Positions 24,683 to 34,110 of a DNA stretch of 61,621 bases are shown here, piece after piece; positions within the stretch are counted from its first letter, which is position 1; each line of letters begins with the position of its first letter. The notes beneath the pieces were generated by a model. It saw nothing but the letters and a program-made list of their open reading frames with translations. It searched no databases and had not been told where the DNA came from. Made by a program: the position numbers and the translations under genes. The stretch comes from Anaerolineales bacterium. Its GTDB lineage: Bacteria; Chloroflexota; Anaerolineae; Anaerolineales; Villigracilaceae. The stretch lies in the NCBI GenBank assembly GCA_013360875.1, contig JABWAU010000006.1:1-61621 (forward strand). Direction: 5' to 3'.

Positions 24683-24711
24683 ATGATCTGATCCTTCAAC
24701 GATCTCAGGCG

Positions 24712-27700
24712 TTATGGAGAACCTGCCGGGCAGTTGTTGCCAACGCCAGGGTTTGGATCAACACACTTGATACGGCCCTGAATGGACGGGCTGATCGGTG
24801 AGTTGGCTGCGATGTAATTTGCCAGCACCTGATCCATGATGTCCTGGGTTGTGGCTCGGGAGAAGAAGTTGGGATAGGAATCACCTCCGGATGACATGAA
24901 ATCGTTCTCCGCGATCATATAAGTCGAACCTGCTGTCAGGTCAATGGAAGCACCGGTACAGGTCCCATCCGGAGCCTGTCGCACTGCGCTAGTGACTCGA
25001 CTTCCAGCCGCGGCTTCGATGTTATAGGAGAAGCACAATCCAGAGACCTGGGGGAAGCGACCATTGGCGGCGGGCATCTGCGAGACGCCGTTCTCCAGCA
25101 TCGTCTTCAACTCCGCGCCATTCACTTGCAGAGTGACAACCACATTGCCGAACGGCAGAACCGCCAGCACCTGCCCACGCGTGATCAGATATGGGGGCGG
25201 TGTGAAGGATGGACAGAAGCCTGCGCCGCCTCCAGCCGAGGGACAAGTGAGCCGGTCGCGCAATCCGCCTGAGTTGGTAATGGCAAACTCAACACCGATG
25301 GAACTGTAGGCGGTCCGCATGGCGTCGGTGGTCACATTTCCAACGAGCGATTCGCACAGGCGGCCATCCGCGCGATTACATACATCAGAGCGCAGGACCT
25401 CAACCGAGGAATTTCCTATGACCGTGCCAAGGATGGGCTGAAGTTGCGTATTGAGATCATTGATGCGCGCCTGAATGGCTGGGTCGGGTGTCACGCCGAT
25501 GTTCCAGGGTTTGTGGAAGTCCGCTGTCTTATAGACGATCTTCTTTGCACTGGCATCGAGCACCAGTCGGACGCGGGTGAAGCGGACACCCTTGCTGAGG
25601 TTCTCGACCACCAGCGTCCCGTTCGGACGAAACGCAAGAACCTGGAAATTGGTATGGTCTCCAAATACCGCGTCCACGCCGGTTAACTGATCCGCAAGAT
25701 CAATCAGCGGACCGGTCGGATTTGTGAGCGTCCCTGCCGTTGCTCCATCATGTCCGATCACAATGATCGTCTTGACGCCCTGCTTCCGCAGGCGGTTAAC
25801 CTCAGCCTGAACCTTTGGAAGCCGCGGATGGACAGTGAATGGATCGAACGAATTTGGGAAGACCAGGGATGGCGCGTCCTCGTTCGTAAATCCGACGAAA
25901 CCAACCTTGCCTCCATCGAACGAGTCGAAGACAACGGAAGGTTTCCATTCCGCCGGGGTCTTCCCGTTTGGGCCCAGCACATTGGACGAAATGTAAGGGA
26001 AGTTTGCCAGCGGTATCAATGTATTGCGCAGATATGCCTGACCTCGATCAAAGTTATGGTTGCCCAACCCGTCCAGGCTGAAGCCCATCATATTCATGAT
26101 CTCGATTGTGGGCGTATCGCCGAAGAAGGCGGAGATTGGCGGCGTTGCGCCTACCGAATCGCCCGCAGCAACTGTGACCGAACCCCCCGGAGCCTCGGCA
26201 CGATAGACATCGAACCATGTCTTTAGGAAGGCAGAACCGCCGATTGCAAAGGAGGGATTCGACGCTCCAGTACCGGTTACATTGTCTGCGGCTTCCGCGA
26301 GCGGCACGAGTTGACCATGGTAATCGCTTATGTCCAGCACGGTGATTTCCTTATAGCGACCAAAACCCGCGGTCAATTCGTACATGATTCTGCCTCTAGC
26401 GTTTTGCGGGCCGGGGATGCCCATCAGGAATGCAATCGTCGGCGCGAGATCAATCGCACGCACACCGGGCACGGGTCCCTGCTTGCGGATACCGGGTCCT
26501 GCCGCGACGAACGTGCCGTGCATGTTGACGTTGTGTTCGAGGTCAACGAGGTCAGGCAGGTAGCCGTGCTGTCCAAAGAATTGCGAGAAGGCGATCAAAG
26601 CACCGGGGGTCGCCGCATCGGTTTGATACGGAGGTCGGAAGACGACGACCACATCACCACTACGATTCGGATGAAGGGCATCGGTGCCATCCACGTTGCG
26701 CAGTTCTTCTTTCCTGAATACTGCCGCCACCACCTGTTGAGTGCCCTCCAGATTTGGATCATCCAAGTTCTGGAAGTAGTTGATGATCTGGTTGCGAACC
26801 GATTCATAATCACCTGCGGGAATTACGCCGCCTGGATCACGACCAGCCACGCTCAGGTATATTTGAGCAGTGCCACCAGCGTGACATTCTTTTGCTTTGG
26901 CGCCAGCCGCTGCGCGGCAATTGCTCAATTGCTCAGCGCCCAAGCCAAGATCCGCAAGCGCTTTGCTTACATTGACCGCATACCATTGGGGCGCAAAGCC
27001 ATGATCGGAGGAGGCGAAGATCGTTGTATTGGGGCCCATGAGCGAACGACCCAACCCAAGCGTCTGGTCAGCCTCCTCGTAAGCCGAGCGGATGTAGCCT
27101 TCACGAATATCAAGGCGGCCATCCGGGATATCATCATCGGTGAGATCGTCATAGTATGGGTTCGGATTGCCGTCCATGTCGGTGGGCGTCACCAGGCCCA
27201 TGAACTGATGGCTGAACTCATCGGTGACCGGATTTCCCATGAAGAGCATATCCGGCTTCACCCCAAGATCATCGAAGATGTAGTTGAGATATGCCCAATG
27301 CGCGTCCTTCCACATCAGGCCCTGTTCGACGTAGGTATCCTCGTCAACGATGCCTGCTTCAAGCGGAGAGAAGTCCGCGGCAGTGCTGGACGGGAAGTCG
27401 CGATTCAAAGTTTCTTCAAAGTCAAGGGATCCGGTTGTACCCAGCGCGTTATATGTGGCGTTGGCGCGCGCAATGGATGTAAAGTAGATTCGGAACTGTG
27501 ACAGGTCGGGTGCGATGTCGATTGCCTTGAGATAGAAGCCGGCGGTCCTGCCGGCGAGCGCACCGGTAAGTACCACTTTTACATCCGCCCAGTCACCGGC
27601 CGCGAGGTCGGCAACTGCGGCACTGCCATCTTTTCCTGCAGTGGAGGGAACGACAAGTACTCGATCATAACCAGCGCCGGTCGAATCGTAGATATACAGA

Positions 27701-28464
27701 TCAAAGAAGCGATCGATGTTATTTGTCGAGGGGAAGGCGGTGTTGGTCAATTTCAACTGTTCCTGCATTGCAGGACTGAACGATGTAGGTACATTCGTCC
27801 ACCCGGTGGCAGGATCAAGATCCACGCGCTGATACGAAACACCGAAGGCGTTCGCGCCGGCTGGTTGTCCGGGCAGGTCAAAGTTGAGCAGAACACCGCG
27901 ATTGGAAAAGAATGTACGGAAATCCACCACCGGACCCTGCAAGGGCGGAACAAAGTTACGGGCACCCACCCACTCGAGCGATACAACGGTTTTGCCGGCG
28001 CGTTCAGCCGCCTGCAGGAGCGTATCCGCCTGCAAAATGCCGGTTGTCGCAAAACTCGTGCGGTTATTGAAGTTGCCCTCCCCGGTTCGGTGGAAGGTGT
28101 TATTTGTGGAGCCATGTTCGCTGGGCCACGTGCCTGTTGCCAGTGTATACCACCCGACGCCTGTGTTCGGCGGGAAGCCCTGTAAAAGCCCGTTATCGCC
28201 CTTGACACCGTTTGCGAGCAGGTCAGCGTAAGTGGGCATGACGCCTTCAGCCACATATTTCTCCATCAAGTCGGGGCGCATACCGTCGGAGGCAAAGAAG
28301 ATCGCTTTTTTGGTTAGAGGGACATTGGCTTGCGCTGTGTCCGGCGCAGCAAGCGCGCCCACAGGTGCCAGCAGCAATGAAAGTACTAGTAAAACTGAAA
28401 AAAGACGAAGCAGAGGTGCACGATGCGACTCTCTGCTTCGCCCGGGAAATACTCGATCAAACAT
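24712..28464 (-). CDS. Secreted two-domain phosphatase: type I phosphodiesterase plus 5'-nucleotidase
   Basis: 1250 residues. The signal peptide spans about 17-40 ([20 protein letters not shown]), cut near ALAA. Residues ~50-700 are an alkaline phosphatase-superfamily type I phosphodiesterase/nucleotide pyrophosphatase domain: Asp60 in [10 protein letters not shown], the nucleophile Thr101 in [19 protein letters not shown]...H in [12 protein letters not shown] in [10 protein letters not shown] and H in [11 protein letters not shown]. Residues ~711-1000 are a calcineurin-like 5'-nucleotidase domain ([31 protein letters not shown]). The C-terminal ~1015-1225 is the 5'-nucleotidase substrate-binding domain. 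A Thr-rich ending is absent. It probably releases phosphate or nucleosides from extracellular nucleotides. AGAGGAGA precedes the start. Both active sites look intact. Confidence 0.93.
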   Translation of the reverse strand: MFDRVFPGRSRESHRAPLLRLFSVLLVLSLLLAPVGALAAPDTAQANVPLTKKAIFFASDGMRPDLMEKYVAEGVMPTYADLLANGVKGDNGLLQGFPPNTGVGWYTLATGTWPSEHGSTNNTFHRTGEGNFNNRTSFATTGILQADTLLQAAERAGKTVVSLEWVGARNFVPPLQGPVVDFRTFFSNRGVLLNFDLPGQPAGANAFGVSYQRVDLDPATGWTNVPTSFSPAMQEQLKLTNTAFPSTNNIDRFFDLYIYDSTGAGYDRVLVVPSTAGKDGSAAVADLAAGDWADVKVVLTGALAGRTAGFYLKAIDIAPDLSQFRIYFTSIARANATYNALGTTGSLDFEETLNRDFPSSTAADFSPLEAGIVDEDTYVEQGLMWKDAHWAYLNYIFDDLGVKPDMLFMGNPVTDEFSHQFMGLVTPTDMDGNPNPYYDDLTDDDIPDGRLDIREGYIRSAYEEADQTLGLGRSLMGPNTTIFASSDHGFAPQWYAVNVSKALADLGLGAEQLSNCRAAAGAKAKECHAGGTAQIYLSVAGRDPGGVIPAGDYESVRNQIINYFQNLDDPNLEGTQQVVAAVFRKEELRNVDGTDALHPNRSGDVVVVFRPPYQTDAATPGALIAFSQFFGQHGYLPDLVDLEHNVNMHGTFVAAGPGIRKQGPVPGVRAIDLAPTIAFLMGIPGPQNARGRIMYELTAGFGRYKEITVLDISDYHGQLVPLAEAADNVTGTGASNPSFAIGGSAFLKTWFDVYRAEAPGGSVTVAAGDSVGATPPISAFFGDTPTIEIMNMMGFSLDGLGNHNFDRGQAYLRNTLIPLANFPYISSNVLGPNGKTPAEWKPSVVFDSFDGGKVGFVGFTNEDAPSLVFPNSFDPFTVHPRLPKVQAEVNRLRKQGVKTIIVIGHDGATAGTLTNPTGPLIDLADQLTGVDAVFGDHTNFQVLAFRPNGTLVVENLSKGVRFTRVRLVLDASAKKIVYKTADFHKPWNIGVTPDPAIQARINDLNTQLQPILGTVIGNSSVEVLRSDVCNRADGRLCESLVGNVTTDAMRTAYSSIGVEFAITNSGGLRDRLTCPSAGGGAGFCPSFTPPPYLITRGQVLAVLPFGNVVVTLQVNGAELKTMLENGVSQMPAANGRFPQVSGLCFSYNIEAAAGSRVTSAVRQAPDGTCTGASIDLTAGSTYMIAENDFMSSGGDSYPNFFSRATTQDIMDQVLANYIAANSPISPSIQGRIKCVDPNPGVGNNCPAGSP

Positions 28465-28689
28465 GATGGTTCTCCTCTGGCAAAATCTGAAGAATGATTA
28501 GACCGCAGCACGGGCAAATGCGCAGTCGCCTCTTCTCGTATAATCAATGAGATTTCGCCCATCACCACCGCCTTTCGTAAGTGTCTAGTTTCTACAACGA
28601 TTGAGCAGTGAAAAATATGAGATACTGGTTTATTCTAACAATCTGTATAAAGATAGTCAACATTCTGCCGCTCAATTGCCGCCAAGAAA

Positions 28690-30111
28690 ATGTTACACCT
28701 TACAACGAGAGAACTACACATGCGCCCGCTTGAAATTCTCGTCCCCTTCTTGATTGGCGTTTATCTGCTTTGGCTGCCAAATCAGCGTTCCCGTCCAATC
28801 GCTGTCAGAGGTCTGCCCGTAACAGCGCTTCTGACCATGTCCCTTCATTTTGTTCTGGAAGGCTACCGCTGGCAGATGATTCCGCTTTACGGATTCACTG
28901 TTGTGACATTATTGACGAGCCGTCCCGCTATTGCAAAAAATGAAATGCAGGCCCGACCCTTTCGTATCGTTCTCAGCCTGAGCCTGCTCGCCGTTTCGAC
29001 GGTTCTTCCCATCCTGTTGCCTGTCCCCTCAATTCCTGCCCCAAGCGGACCCTATACTGTCGGCACGCGCATCTACGAGTTGACGGACGAGTCGCGGCGC
29101 GAAATCTATTCGGGTAGGGACGAGGCGCGTCGATTCCAGATCCAGGCCTGGTACCCATCCGAAGCGGATTCGTCCAATGAACGCGCGCCGTGGATGACCC
29201 ACGCGGACATCTACGCGACCGCCATTTCCGAATATCTCGACCTGCCATCCTTTTTCCTCGATCATTTGAAACTGGTCAAAATGCCCGCCTATCAGAACGC
29301 AGACGCCGCGGCGACGGACACGGGTTTTCCGGTCATACTTTTCTCGCATGGTTGGAACGGATTCAACGCGCAGAATACCGGGCAGGCTTTGCAATTGGCA
29401 AGTCACGGTTACGTCGTGGTCGGCGTACAACATACGTACGGCGCGGTCGTGACGGTCTTTGAGGATGGGACGATTGCGAAGAACAATCCGTCCGCGTTGC
29501 CCAGCGGCGCGCCCGACGACGAATACGAACAAGCCGCGCGCCTGCTCGCCGATCAATGGGCTGGCGATTTGGGATTCGCGCTCGATTTTCTGGAGGGACA
29601 GAATGAGAATACGGAGAGTCCGTTTTACCGCTCGCTCGACCTTTCCCGCGTCGGCGTTTACGGACATTCCACCGGCGGGGGCGCGGCGATCCAATTCTGC
29701 GGCGCGGACGCGCGCTGCAAGGCATTGCTCGGCATGGATCCATTCATGCGTCCGGTCTCTTTCGAGGTAATGGAAAACGGCATCACGCAGCCGTCGTTCT
29801 TCATGTTCAGCCAGGTCTGGGCGTACGATACGGACAGCCGCAACAACAGGTTGTTCGATCCGTTTTACGAAAGATTGCCAGATGCGTTCGGCGTTGTTTA
29901 CATCGAAGGGACTTCGCATTATGATTTCAGCGACCTGCCCCTGCTCTCCCCGCTCGCGCCCCAACTCGGCCTCAAGGGTCCGATCAATGGCAAACGCGTG
30001 ACGGTCATCCTCGAAGATTACCTGCTGTCCTTTTTCGACGCGACCTTGAAAGGCAAACCATCGGGTTTGTTCGAAGACCCCAGCCCGTACGAAGAAGTCA
30101 AGCCAAAATAG
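28690..30111 (+). CDS. Membrane-anchored alpha/beta hydrolase (PAF acetylhydrolase-like)
   Basis: 473 residues; ATG 28720 is an alternative start with weak GAGAG ahead of it. The N-terminus has three or four membrane segments (up to about residue 120), unusual for this family. The catalytic domain has the oxyanion strand FPVILFSHGWNGF, the nucleophile elbow GVYGHSTGGGAA (Ser in GHSTGG), a likely acid in ALLGMDPFMRPV and the His in GTSHYDFSDL. This layout matches the PAF-acetylhydrolase/dienelactone hydrolase group, which cuts short or oxidised acyl chains or esters. It sits alone, divergent from the secreted phosphatase, and is followed by a small membrane protein. Confidence 0.88.
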   Translation: MLHLTTRELHMRPLEILVPFLIGVYLLWLPNQRSRPIAVRGLPVTALLTMSLHFVLEGYRWQMIPLYGFTVVTLLTSRPAIAKNEMQARPFRIVLSLSLLAVSTVLPILLPVPSIPAPSGPYTVGTRIYELTDESRREIYSGRDEARRFQIQAWYPSEADSSNERAPWMTHADIYATAISEYLDLPSFFLDHLKLVKMPAYQNADAAATDTGFPVILFSHGWNGFNAQNTGQALQLASHGYVVVGVQHTYGAVVTVFEDGTIAKNNPSALPSGAPDDEYEQAARLLADQWAGDLGFALDFLEGQNENTESPFYRSLDLSRVGVYGHSTGGGAAIQFCGADARCKALLGMDPFMRPVSFEVMENGITQPSFFMFSQVWAYDTDSRNNRLFDPFYERLPDAFGVVYIEGTSHYDFSDLPLLSPLAPQLGLKGPINGKRVTVILEDYLLSFFDATLKGKPSGLFEDPSPYEEVKPK

Positions 30112-30156
30112 AAAACGTTCCGAAGGCTTTTCCCGAAATTCCAATCCTTCGGAGTA
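30112..30156. repeat. 'CCGAAGG' palindrome between the hydrolase and the small gene
   Basis: TTCCGAAGG pairs with CCTTCGGAG after a spacer that contains TTTTCCCGAAATT. The same core, with TCCCGAAGGTT arms and TTTTTCGGGAAA centre, occurs at 35312-35379. Confidence 0.5.
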
Positions 30157-30174
30157 ATGAAAGGATCTCCTTCC

Positions 30175-30321
30175 ATGAAATTGAACAATCGCAGGGCATC
30201 CGGCGCGTTCCTCATTCTCGGCATGGTGTTTCTGATCATCGGCATATCCACGGACAACACCGCCTTCACCTGGGCATCCATCGCGTTCATCGTCCTCTCG
30301 CTCGCCCTCGGCGGACGCTGA
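30175..30321 (+). CDS. Small two-helix membrane protein
   Basis: 48 residues, missed by length filters. MKLNNRRASG is followed by a hydrophobic stretch (AFLILGMVFLIIGIS), a polar turn (TDNTAFTW) and a second hydrophobic stretch (ASIAFIVLSLALGG). AAGGA lies about nine bases before ATG 30175; an in-frame ATG at 30157 would add six residues. Unknown function; small two-helix proteins of this kind are common in Chloroflexota. It lies just after a palindrome that ends the hydrolase gene. Confidence is moderate because there is no family match. Confidence 0.6.
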   Translation: MKLNNRRASGAFLILGMVFLIIGISTDNTAFTWASIAFIVLSLALGGR

Positions 30322-30344
30322 CTGAGACCGCGGAGGAAGTGAGG

Positions 30345-30430
30345 AGGTGGGTGGGGTGGACAGATGGACAGGTACACTAGTACACAAATGGAAACAGGAA
30401 ACCCCACCTTTCTACTTGTGTACCTGCCTA
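30345..30430. repeat. 'TACTTGTGTAC' family palindrome
   Basis: The arms GGTGGGGT/ACCCCACC are complementary, flanking ACAGGTACACTAGTACAC and ending with TACTTGTGTACCTG (core at 30413-30423). Related to elements at 17703-17778 and 37380-37436. It lies between the small membrane gene and the ATP-grasp gene end. Confidence 0.6.
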
Positions 30431-30431
30431 C

Positions 30432-31403
30432 TTATTCTTCCCCCCGCATCCGCTGGCGGATCTTTGCCGATTCAAAGATGCGGTCGAAGAAACCCTTGTA
30501 ACCGTCCCTGTCGTACAGGATCATATAATCCGCAGGACCGTACTCATTCAATGGCAACATGATGGCCGGGTTGGGATTGATCTCCAAAATGAACAACTCG
30601 CCCTGCTCGTTCATGCGGATGTCGCAGCGTCCATAACCGGAAATGCCCATCGCAAGGAACATGCGCCTGCCCATGTCCTGTAATCGCGGCGCGAGGATCG
30701 GGTCGGTCACTTCCTTGAAATCGAACGGCACGTTGTAATCCCATTTGATGTCGGTATGCCAGAACTCCTCGCCGGGCGGGAAGATCAATTCCGCGGGCGG
30801 ATAGGCGAACGGCTTGCTCAAGTCGTCGGGGTTATCCACGACCAGCACGTTGTATTCCTTCCCGACAATGAACTCCTCCATGCGCGCCGCGCCGAATTCC
30901 GAGCAGATGCGCTTCACTTGTTTGCGAACCTGCGCGAGCGAGTCCGCCCGCGATTCTTTGAACATCCCCGTGCTGCCATAACTTTTGGGATGCTTGACCA
31001 TGATGGGGTAACGCAGGTTATTGACCAGTTCCTCCGCCTCCTCCACGCTTCTGACTTGATAACCCTTTGCGAAACCGATCCCATTCGCGTCGGCGGCCGC
31101 CTGCATCTCTTCGCGGCTCGGATCGAAGCATCTCGAGTCCGCGCCGGTGAAGACCAGGTTCAATTTTTCGAGGGTCCGCACGACGTCAATACCGTGGTAG
31201 CCCCAATCATCGTCCTCTGCGTCCTCGAACTCGTACCCCTCGCAAACGTTCAAAAAGACATCGTACTTCCCGCTCTCCGCCAGAGCGCGGATGCGTTCGT
31301 CGACCGGTGCGGTGAGCGTCACCATCTCCCAATCATATCCATCCATGAAAGGGGCGGGATTGAAGTCCAAAATTTCCTCATCGGAAAGAATGCAGACGCG
31401 CAT
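30432..31403 (-). CDS. ATP-grasp ligase, D-Ala-D-Ala ligase-like
   Basis: 323 residues from ATG 31403, chosen because AGGAGA lies five bases before it. The ATP-grasp signatures are present: YPIMVKHPKSYGSTGMF (ATP-binding Lys and glycine-rich loop), FIVGKEYNVLVV, and the metal-binding end GRCDIRMNEQGELFILEINPNP. This is the D-alanine-D-alanine ligase-like subgroup, but the N-terminus (VCILSDEEILDFNPAPF) and the long acidic segment EDAEDDDWGYHGID are not typical of Ddl. It may make a dipeptide or other peptide-like bond; substrate unknown. Divergent from the DtxR gene with a 179-base gap. Confidence 0.85.
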   Translation of the reverse strand: MRVCILSDEEILDFNPAPFMDGYDWEMVTLTAPVDERIRALAESGKYDVFLNVCEGYEFEDAEDDDWGYHGIDVVRTLEKLNLVFTGADSRCFDPSREEMQAAADANGIGFAKGYQVRSVEEAEELVNNLRYPIMVKHPKSYGSTGMFKESRADSLAQVRKQVKRICSEFGAARMEEFIVGKEYNVLVVDNPDDLSKPFAYPPAELIFPPGEEFWHTDIKWDYNVPFDFKEVTDPILAPRLQDMGRRMFLAMGISGYGRCDIRMNEQGELFILEINPNPAIMLPLNEYGPADYMILYDRDGYKGFFDRIFESAKIRQRMRGEE

Positions 31404-31527
31404 GAGATTCTCCTGTTTCATTTTTACCGCATTATCCACCCAAAAACGCATTGCGGGAAAATTTTTTAAGAAACACAAATTTTCCCGTCGAACGAAGGGA
31501 GGATGGGCGTCGTCATAAATCCTCCCC

Positions 31528-31556
31528 TTGACAAAATATTTAGTCAAGCCTAAAAT
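31528..31556 (+). promoter_or_regulatory. Promoter of the iron/metal cluster
   Basis: TTGACA (31528-31533), 17 bases, TAAAAT (31551-31556). It is near-consensus and lies upstream of the DtxR-type regulator gene. Confidence 0.75.
31539..31554. promoter_or_regulatory. DtxR/MntR-type operator 1
   Basis: TTTAGTCAAGCCTAAA, an imperfect inverted repeat (TTTAG/CTAAA arms) overlapping the spacer and -10. The second copy follows five bases later. Confidence 0.65.
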
Positions 31557-31559
31557 CAA

Positions 31560-31575
31560 TTTAGGATAACCTAAA
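31560..31575. promoter_or_regulatory. DtxR/MntR-type operator 2
   Basis: TTTAGGATAACCTAAA, arms TTTAGG/CCTAAA exact. It covers the expected transcription start and ends seven bases before the ATG. Paired boxes suggest cooperative, metal-dependent autorepression. Confidence 0.7.
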
Positions 31576-31582
31576 TTTTAAG

Positions 31583-32257
31583 ATGACCAAAAAGCAAGCC
31601 GCCACCCAGTCCGTGCAGGACTACCTCAAGCGCATCTACGAACTGACCGAGGACGGCGCGCCCGCAAGCACCAACGACCTCGCACGCGAACTCAACATCA
31701 AACCCGCCTCCGTGACGGGCATGATCCAGAAACTCGCCGCCGAAAAACCCGCGCTGGTTGAATATCAAAAACACCAGGGCGTCACATTGACAAAAGCGGG
31801 CAGGAAAGCTGCGCTGGAGGTCATCCGTCATCACCGCCTGCTTGAAGCCTGGCTGGTGCGGACCCTCGGCTATTCCTGGGACGAGGTTCACGAGGAGGCT
31901 GAACGGCTCGAGCATGTTATCTCGGAGGATTTCGAAATGCGCATTGCCGCAGCGATGGGACATCCCGACCGCGACCCGCACGGCGAACTGATCCCCACCG
32001 CCGAATTGGTGATGCCGACCGAAGAATCAATTCCGCTCTCCGCCCTGCGCCCCACACAAACGGGAATTGTCCAATGTGTGAAAGCCGCAGACACCGAATT
32101 GCTCCGTTTTCTGGAGGGTTTGGGGCTTATTCCCGGCGCAGAGATCGAGATCAAGGAATATTCGCCATTCGATCACAACCTCACTGTAAAGATCGGGCGA
32201 AAAACAACCGTGTTGGGTCTGAACATCACAAGCAAGATTTTCATTGAAGAAAGTTGA
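31583..32257 (+). CDS. DtxR-family metal-dependent regulator with FeoA domain
   Basis: 224 residues. The winged helix (QDYLKRIYELTEDGAPASTN, NIKPASVTGMIQKLA) and dimerisation/metal domain (HHRLLEAWLVRTLGYSWDEVHEEAERLEHV, GHPDRDPHGELIP) are standard. The C-terminal ~75 residues are a FeoA-like SH3 domain (LRFLEGLGLIPGAEIEIKEYSPF, LGLNITSKIFIE). It most likely represses iron or manganese uptake genes when metal is abundant, including itself through the two palindromes upstream. It is the first gene of the metal cluster. Full DtxR family length. Confidence 0.93.
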   Translation: MTKKQAATQSVQDYLKRIYELTEDGAPASTNDLARELNIKPASVTGMIQKLAAEKPALVEYQKHQGVTLTKAGRKAALEVIRHHRLLEAWLVRTLGYSWDEVHEEAERLEHVISEDFEMRIAAAMGHPDRDPHGELIPTAELVMPTEESIPLSALRPTQTGIVQCVKAADTELLRFLEGLGLIPGAEIEIKEYSPFDHNLTVKIGRKTTVLGLNITSKIFIEES

Positions 32258-32263
32258 CAAAAA

Positions 32264-32323
32264 GGCGAGGTCTTGGGCTTTCCGGGACCCAACGGCGCGG
32301 GCAAAATCACCGCCATCTCTTGA
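32264..32323 (+). pseudogene. Relic of an ABC transporter ATPase (Walker A fragment)
   Basis: Read in one frame these bases give GEVLGFPGPNGAGKITAIS and a stop. This is the Walker A region of ABC-2 type ATPases (GPNGAGKTT), with Thr to Ile at a key site. No start, signature motif or Walker B is present, so only a 60-base remnant of a deleted gene remains between the regulator and the methyltransferase genes. Confidence 0.7.
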
Positions 32324-32350
32324 ATATCATATTGAATTAGAGGTATATCT

Positions 32351-33010
32351 ATGAGCGAAAACATTTTCCGAATCCTTGCTGCCGTGATCCTGGTTTCAGG
32401 TATAGGCATATCGAGTTACTTCCGCCGCAAAGCGGATCGGGAAACCGGCGAAAAGGTTTCCCGCAAAGCGGACGGCAACGTCCTGATGACGATCATCCGT
32501 ATCGGCGGGTTGATCCTGTGGTTAAGTCCGTTTGTCTATCTGCTAAACCCGGCATGGCTGTCATGGTCGAAGATCGGGCTTCCCGAAGCAGTCCGCTGGC
32601 TTGGGGTTGGGATAGGCGCGCTTTGCGTGATCGGCATCCATTGGCTGTTCAGCAGTATCGGGAGCGGCATCACACCCACCAGCGCCACGCGCAGGGAACA
32701 TAAACTCGTTACGAACGGGATTTACCGTTGGGTGCGGCATCCGCTTTATACGATCGGGTCATCCCTGTTCATATCGTTTGGGATGATGGCAGATAACTGG
32801 TTCATCGCCGCGCTGGGCATTCTGGCGTTCATCGTCATGGCAATCCGCACGCCTAAAGAGGAAGCCAACCTCATCGAAAAATTCGGCGACGAGTACCGCA
32901 AATACATGAATCGCACAGGCAGGTTCCTGCCGAAATTATTCCGACCCGAAGCAAACGGTCGTCGAAAACAACCCCAACAGGACAGTTTTCAACAGCGAAG
33001 CAAACTTTAG
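32351..33010 (+). CDS. Isoprenylcysteine carboxyl methyltransferase-family membrane protein
   Basis: 219 residues with about five membrane spans. The SAM-binding C-terminus of the ICMT/PEMT family is clear: KLVTNGIYRWVRHPLYTI, then EEANLIEKFGDEYRKYMNRTGRFLP. In bacteria such proteins methylate small molecules or lipids; the true substrate is not known. A long polar tail follows (NGRRKQPQQDSFQQRSKL). It lies inside the metal cluster but no direct metal role is evident. An in-frame ATG near 32485 would lose the first two spans. Confidence 0.85.
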   Translation: MSENIFRILAAVILVSGIGISSYFRRKADRETGEKVSRKADGNVLMTIIRIGGLILWLSPFVYLLNPAWLSWSKIGLPEAVRWLGVGIGALCVIGIHWLFSSIGSGITPTSATRREHKLVTNGIYRWVRHPLYTIGSSLFISFGMMADNWFIAALGILAFIVMAIRTPKEEANLIEKFGDEYRKYMNRTGRFLPKLFRPEANGRRKQPQQDSFQQRSKL

Positions 33011-33036
33011 AAATACTTTGGAAGGAAACAAGCACG

Positions 33037-34101
33037 ATGAATAACAAATTTTCAAGAAGAGACTTTATCAAGATCGGCGGGTTTGCCCTGCTCAGCACAG
33101 CGGGCGCGGTTGCCGCCAATCAGGCTGTCGGCGGGAATGCCGCAGATCACGATCACAACACACGAGCTAAGGTAGATTTTCCTCATACGCAAGTCCTGCA
33201 TCAGGGCGACCATGGCGACCTGCCCGGCACCGTCGGCGAGGTAAATCACGAAGCGAACGGTTTCAACCCGACTGATACCCTGACCGATTTCGACTACGGC
33301 GAAGTTTCCACCCTACCGAACGGGCAAACGCTCAGGGAATACAAAGTGGTGGCGATCAATAAAAACATCGAAGTTCTGCCCGGACTCGAATTCCCCGCGT
33401 GGACGTATAACGGACGCATCCCCGGTCCCACACTGCGCGCCACAGAAGGCGACCGCATCCGCATCCATTTCAGCAATGGGAGTAACCATCCCCATTCCAT
33501 GCACTTCCACGGCTTCCATCCCGGCGAGATGGACGGCGTACCCGGCACGGGACCGGGAGGACTCGTCGAGCCGGGAGGCAGTTTCACGTACGAGTTCGAT
33601 GCGGAGCCGTTCGGTCTGCATCTCTATCATTGCCACGTTTTCCCGCTGGCGCGTCACATCGCCAAGGGACTTTACGGCGCGTTCATCGTGGACCCGAAGG
33701 GAGGACGTCCGCCGGTTGATCGCGAAATGGTCATGGTGCAACACGGACTGGACGTGGACTTCGACGATGAAAATGATTTCTATGCGGTCAACGGAATTCC
33801 CTTTCACTATCAAAACCATCCCATTCAAATCCGGGTCGGCGAGAAGATCCGCCTCTATCTGGTCAACATCCTCGAGTTCGATCTTCTCAATTCTTTCCAC
33901 CTGCATGCGAACTTCTTCCACTACTACCCCACTGGTACGAGCCTCACTCCCTCCGAATTCACCGACACGATCGTTCAGGGACAGGCGCAGCGCGGCATTC
34001 TCGAATTCAGTTACAGATACCCCGGCATGTACATGTTTCACGCGCACGTGACGGAATTTGCCGAACTCGGATGGAACGGCATGTTCGAAGTATTGCAATG
34101 A
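33037..34101 (+). CDS. Tat-exported two-domain multicopper oxidase
   Basis: 354 residues. The Tat signal has SRRDFIK at residues 5-11 followed by a hydrophobic core. Copper ligands are seen at PHSMHFHGFHPGEMDG (about 147-162), HLYHCHVFPLARHIAKGLYG (about 196-214), FHLHANFFHYYP (about 286-297) and MFHAHVTEFAELGW (about 332-345). The length and motifs fit two-domain oxidases near the nitrite reductase/laccase boundary. The HCH...H...L pattern lacks the axial Met of the type 1 site in CuNIR. It may oxidise Fe(II) or Mn(II) outside the membrane next to a ZIP transporter; inference from context. Ten bases before the ZIP gene. Confidence 0.9.
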   Translation: MNNKFSRRDFIKIGGFALLSTAGAVAANQAVGGNAADHDHNTRAKVDFPHTQVLHQGDHGDLPGTVGEVNHEANGFNPTDTLTDFDYGEVSTLPNGQTLREYKVVAINKNIEVLPGLEFPAWTYNGRIPGPTLRATEGDRIRIHFSNGSNHPHSMHFHGFHPGEMDGVPGTGPGGLVEPGGSFTYEFDAEPFGLHLYHCHVFPLARHIAKGLYGAFIVDPKGGRPPVDREMVMVQHGLDVDFDDENDFYAVNGIPFHYQNHPIQIRVGEKIRLYLVNILEFDLLNSFHLHANFFHYYPTGTSLTPSEFTDTIVQGQAQRGILEFSYRYPGMYMFHAHVTEFAELGWNGMFEVLQ

Positions 34102-34110
34102 GGTGACAAC

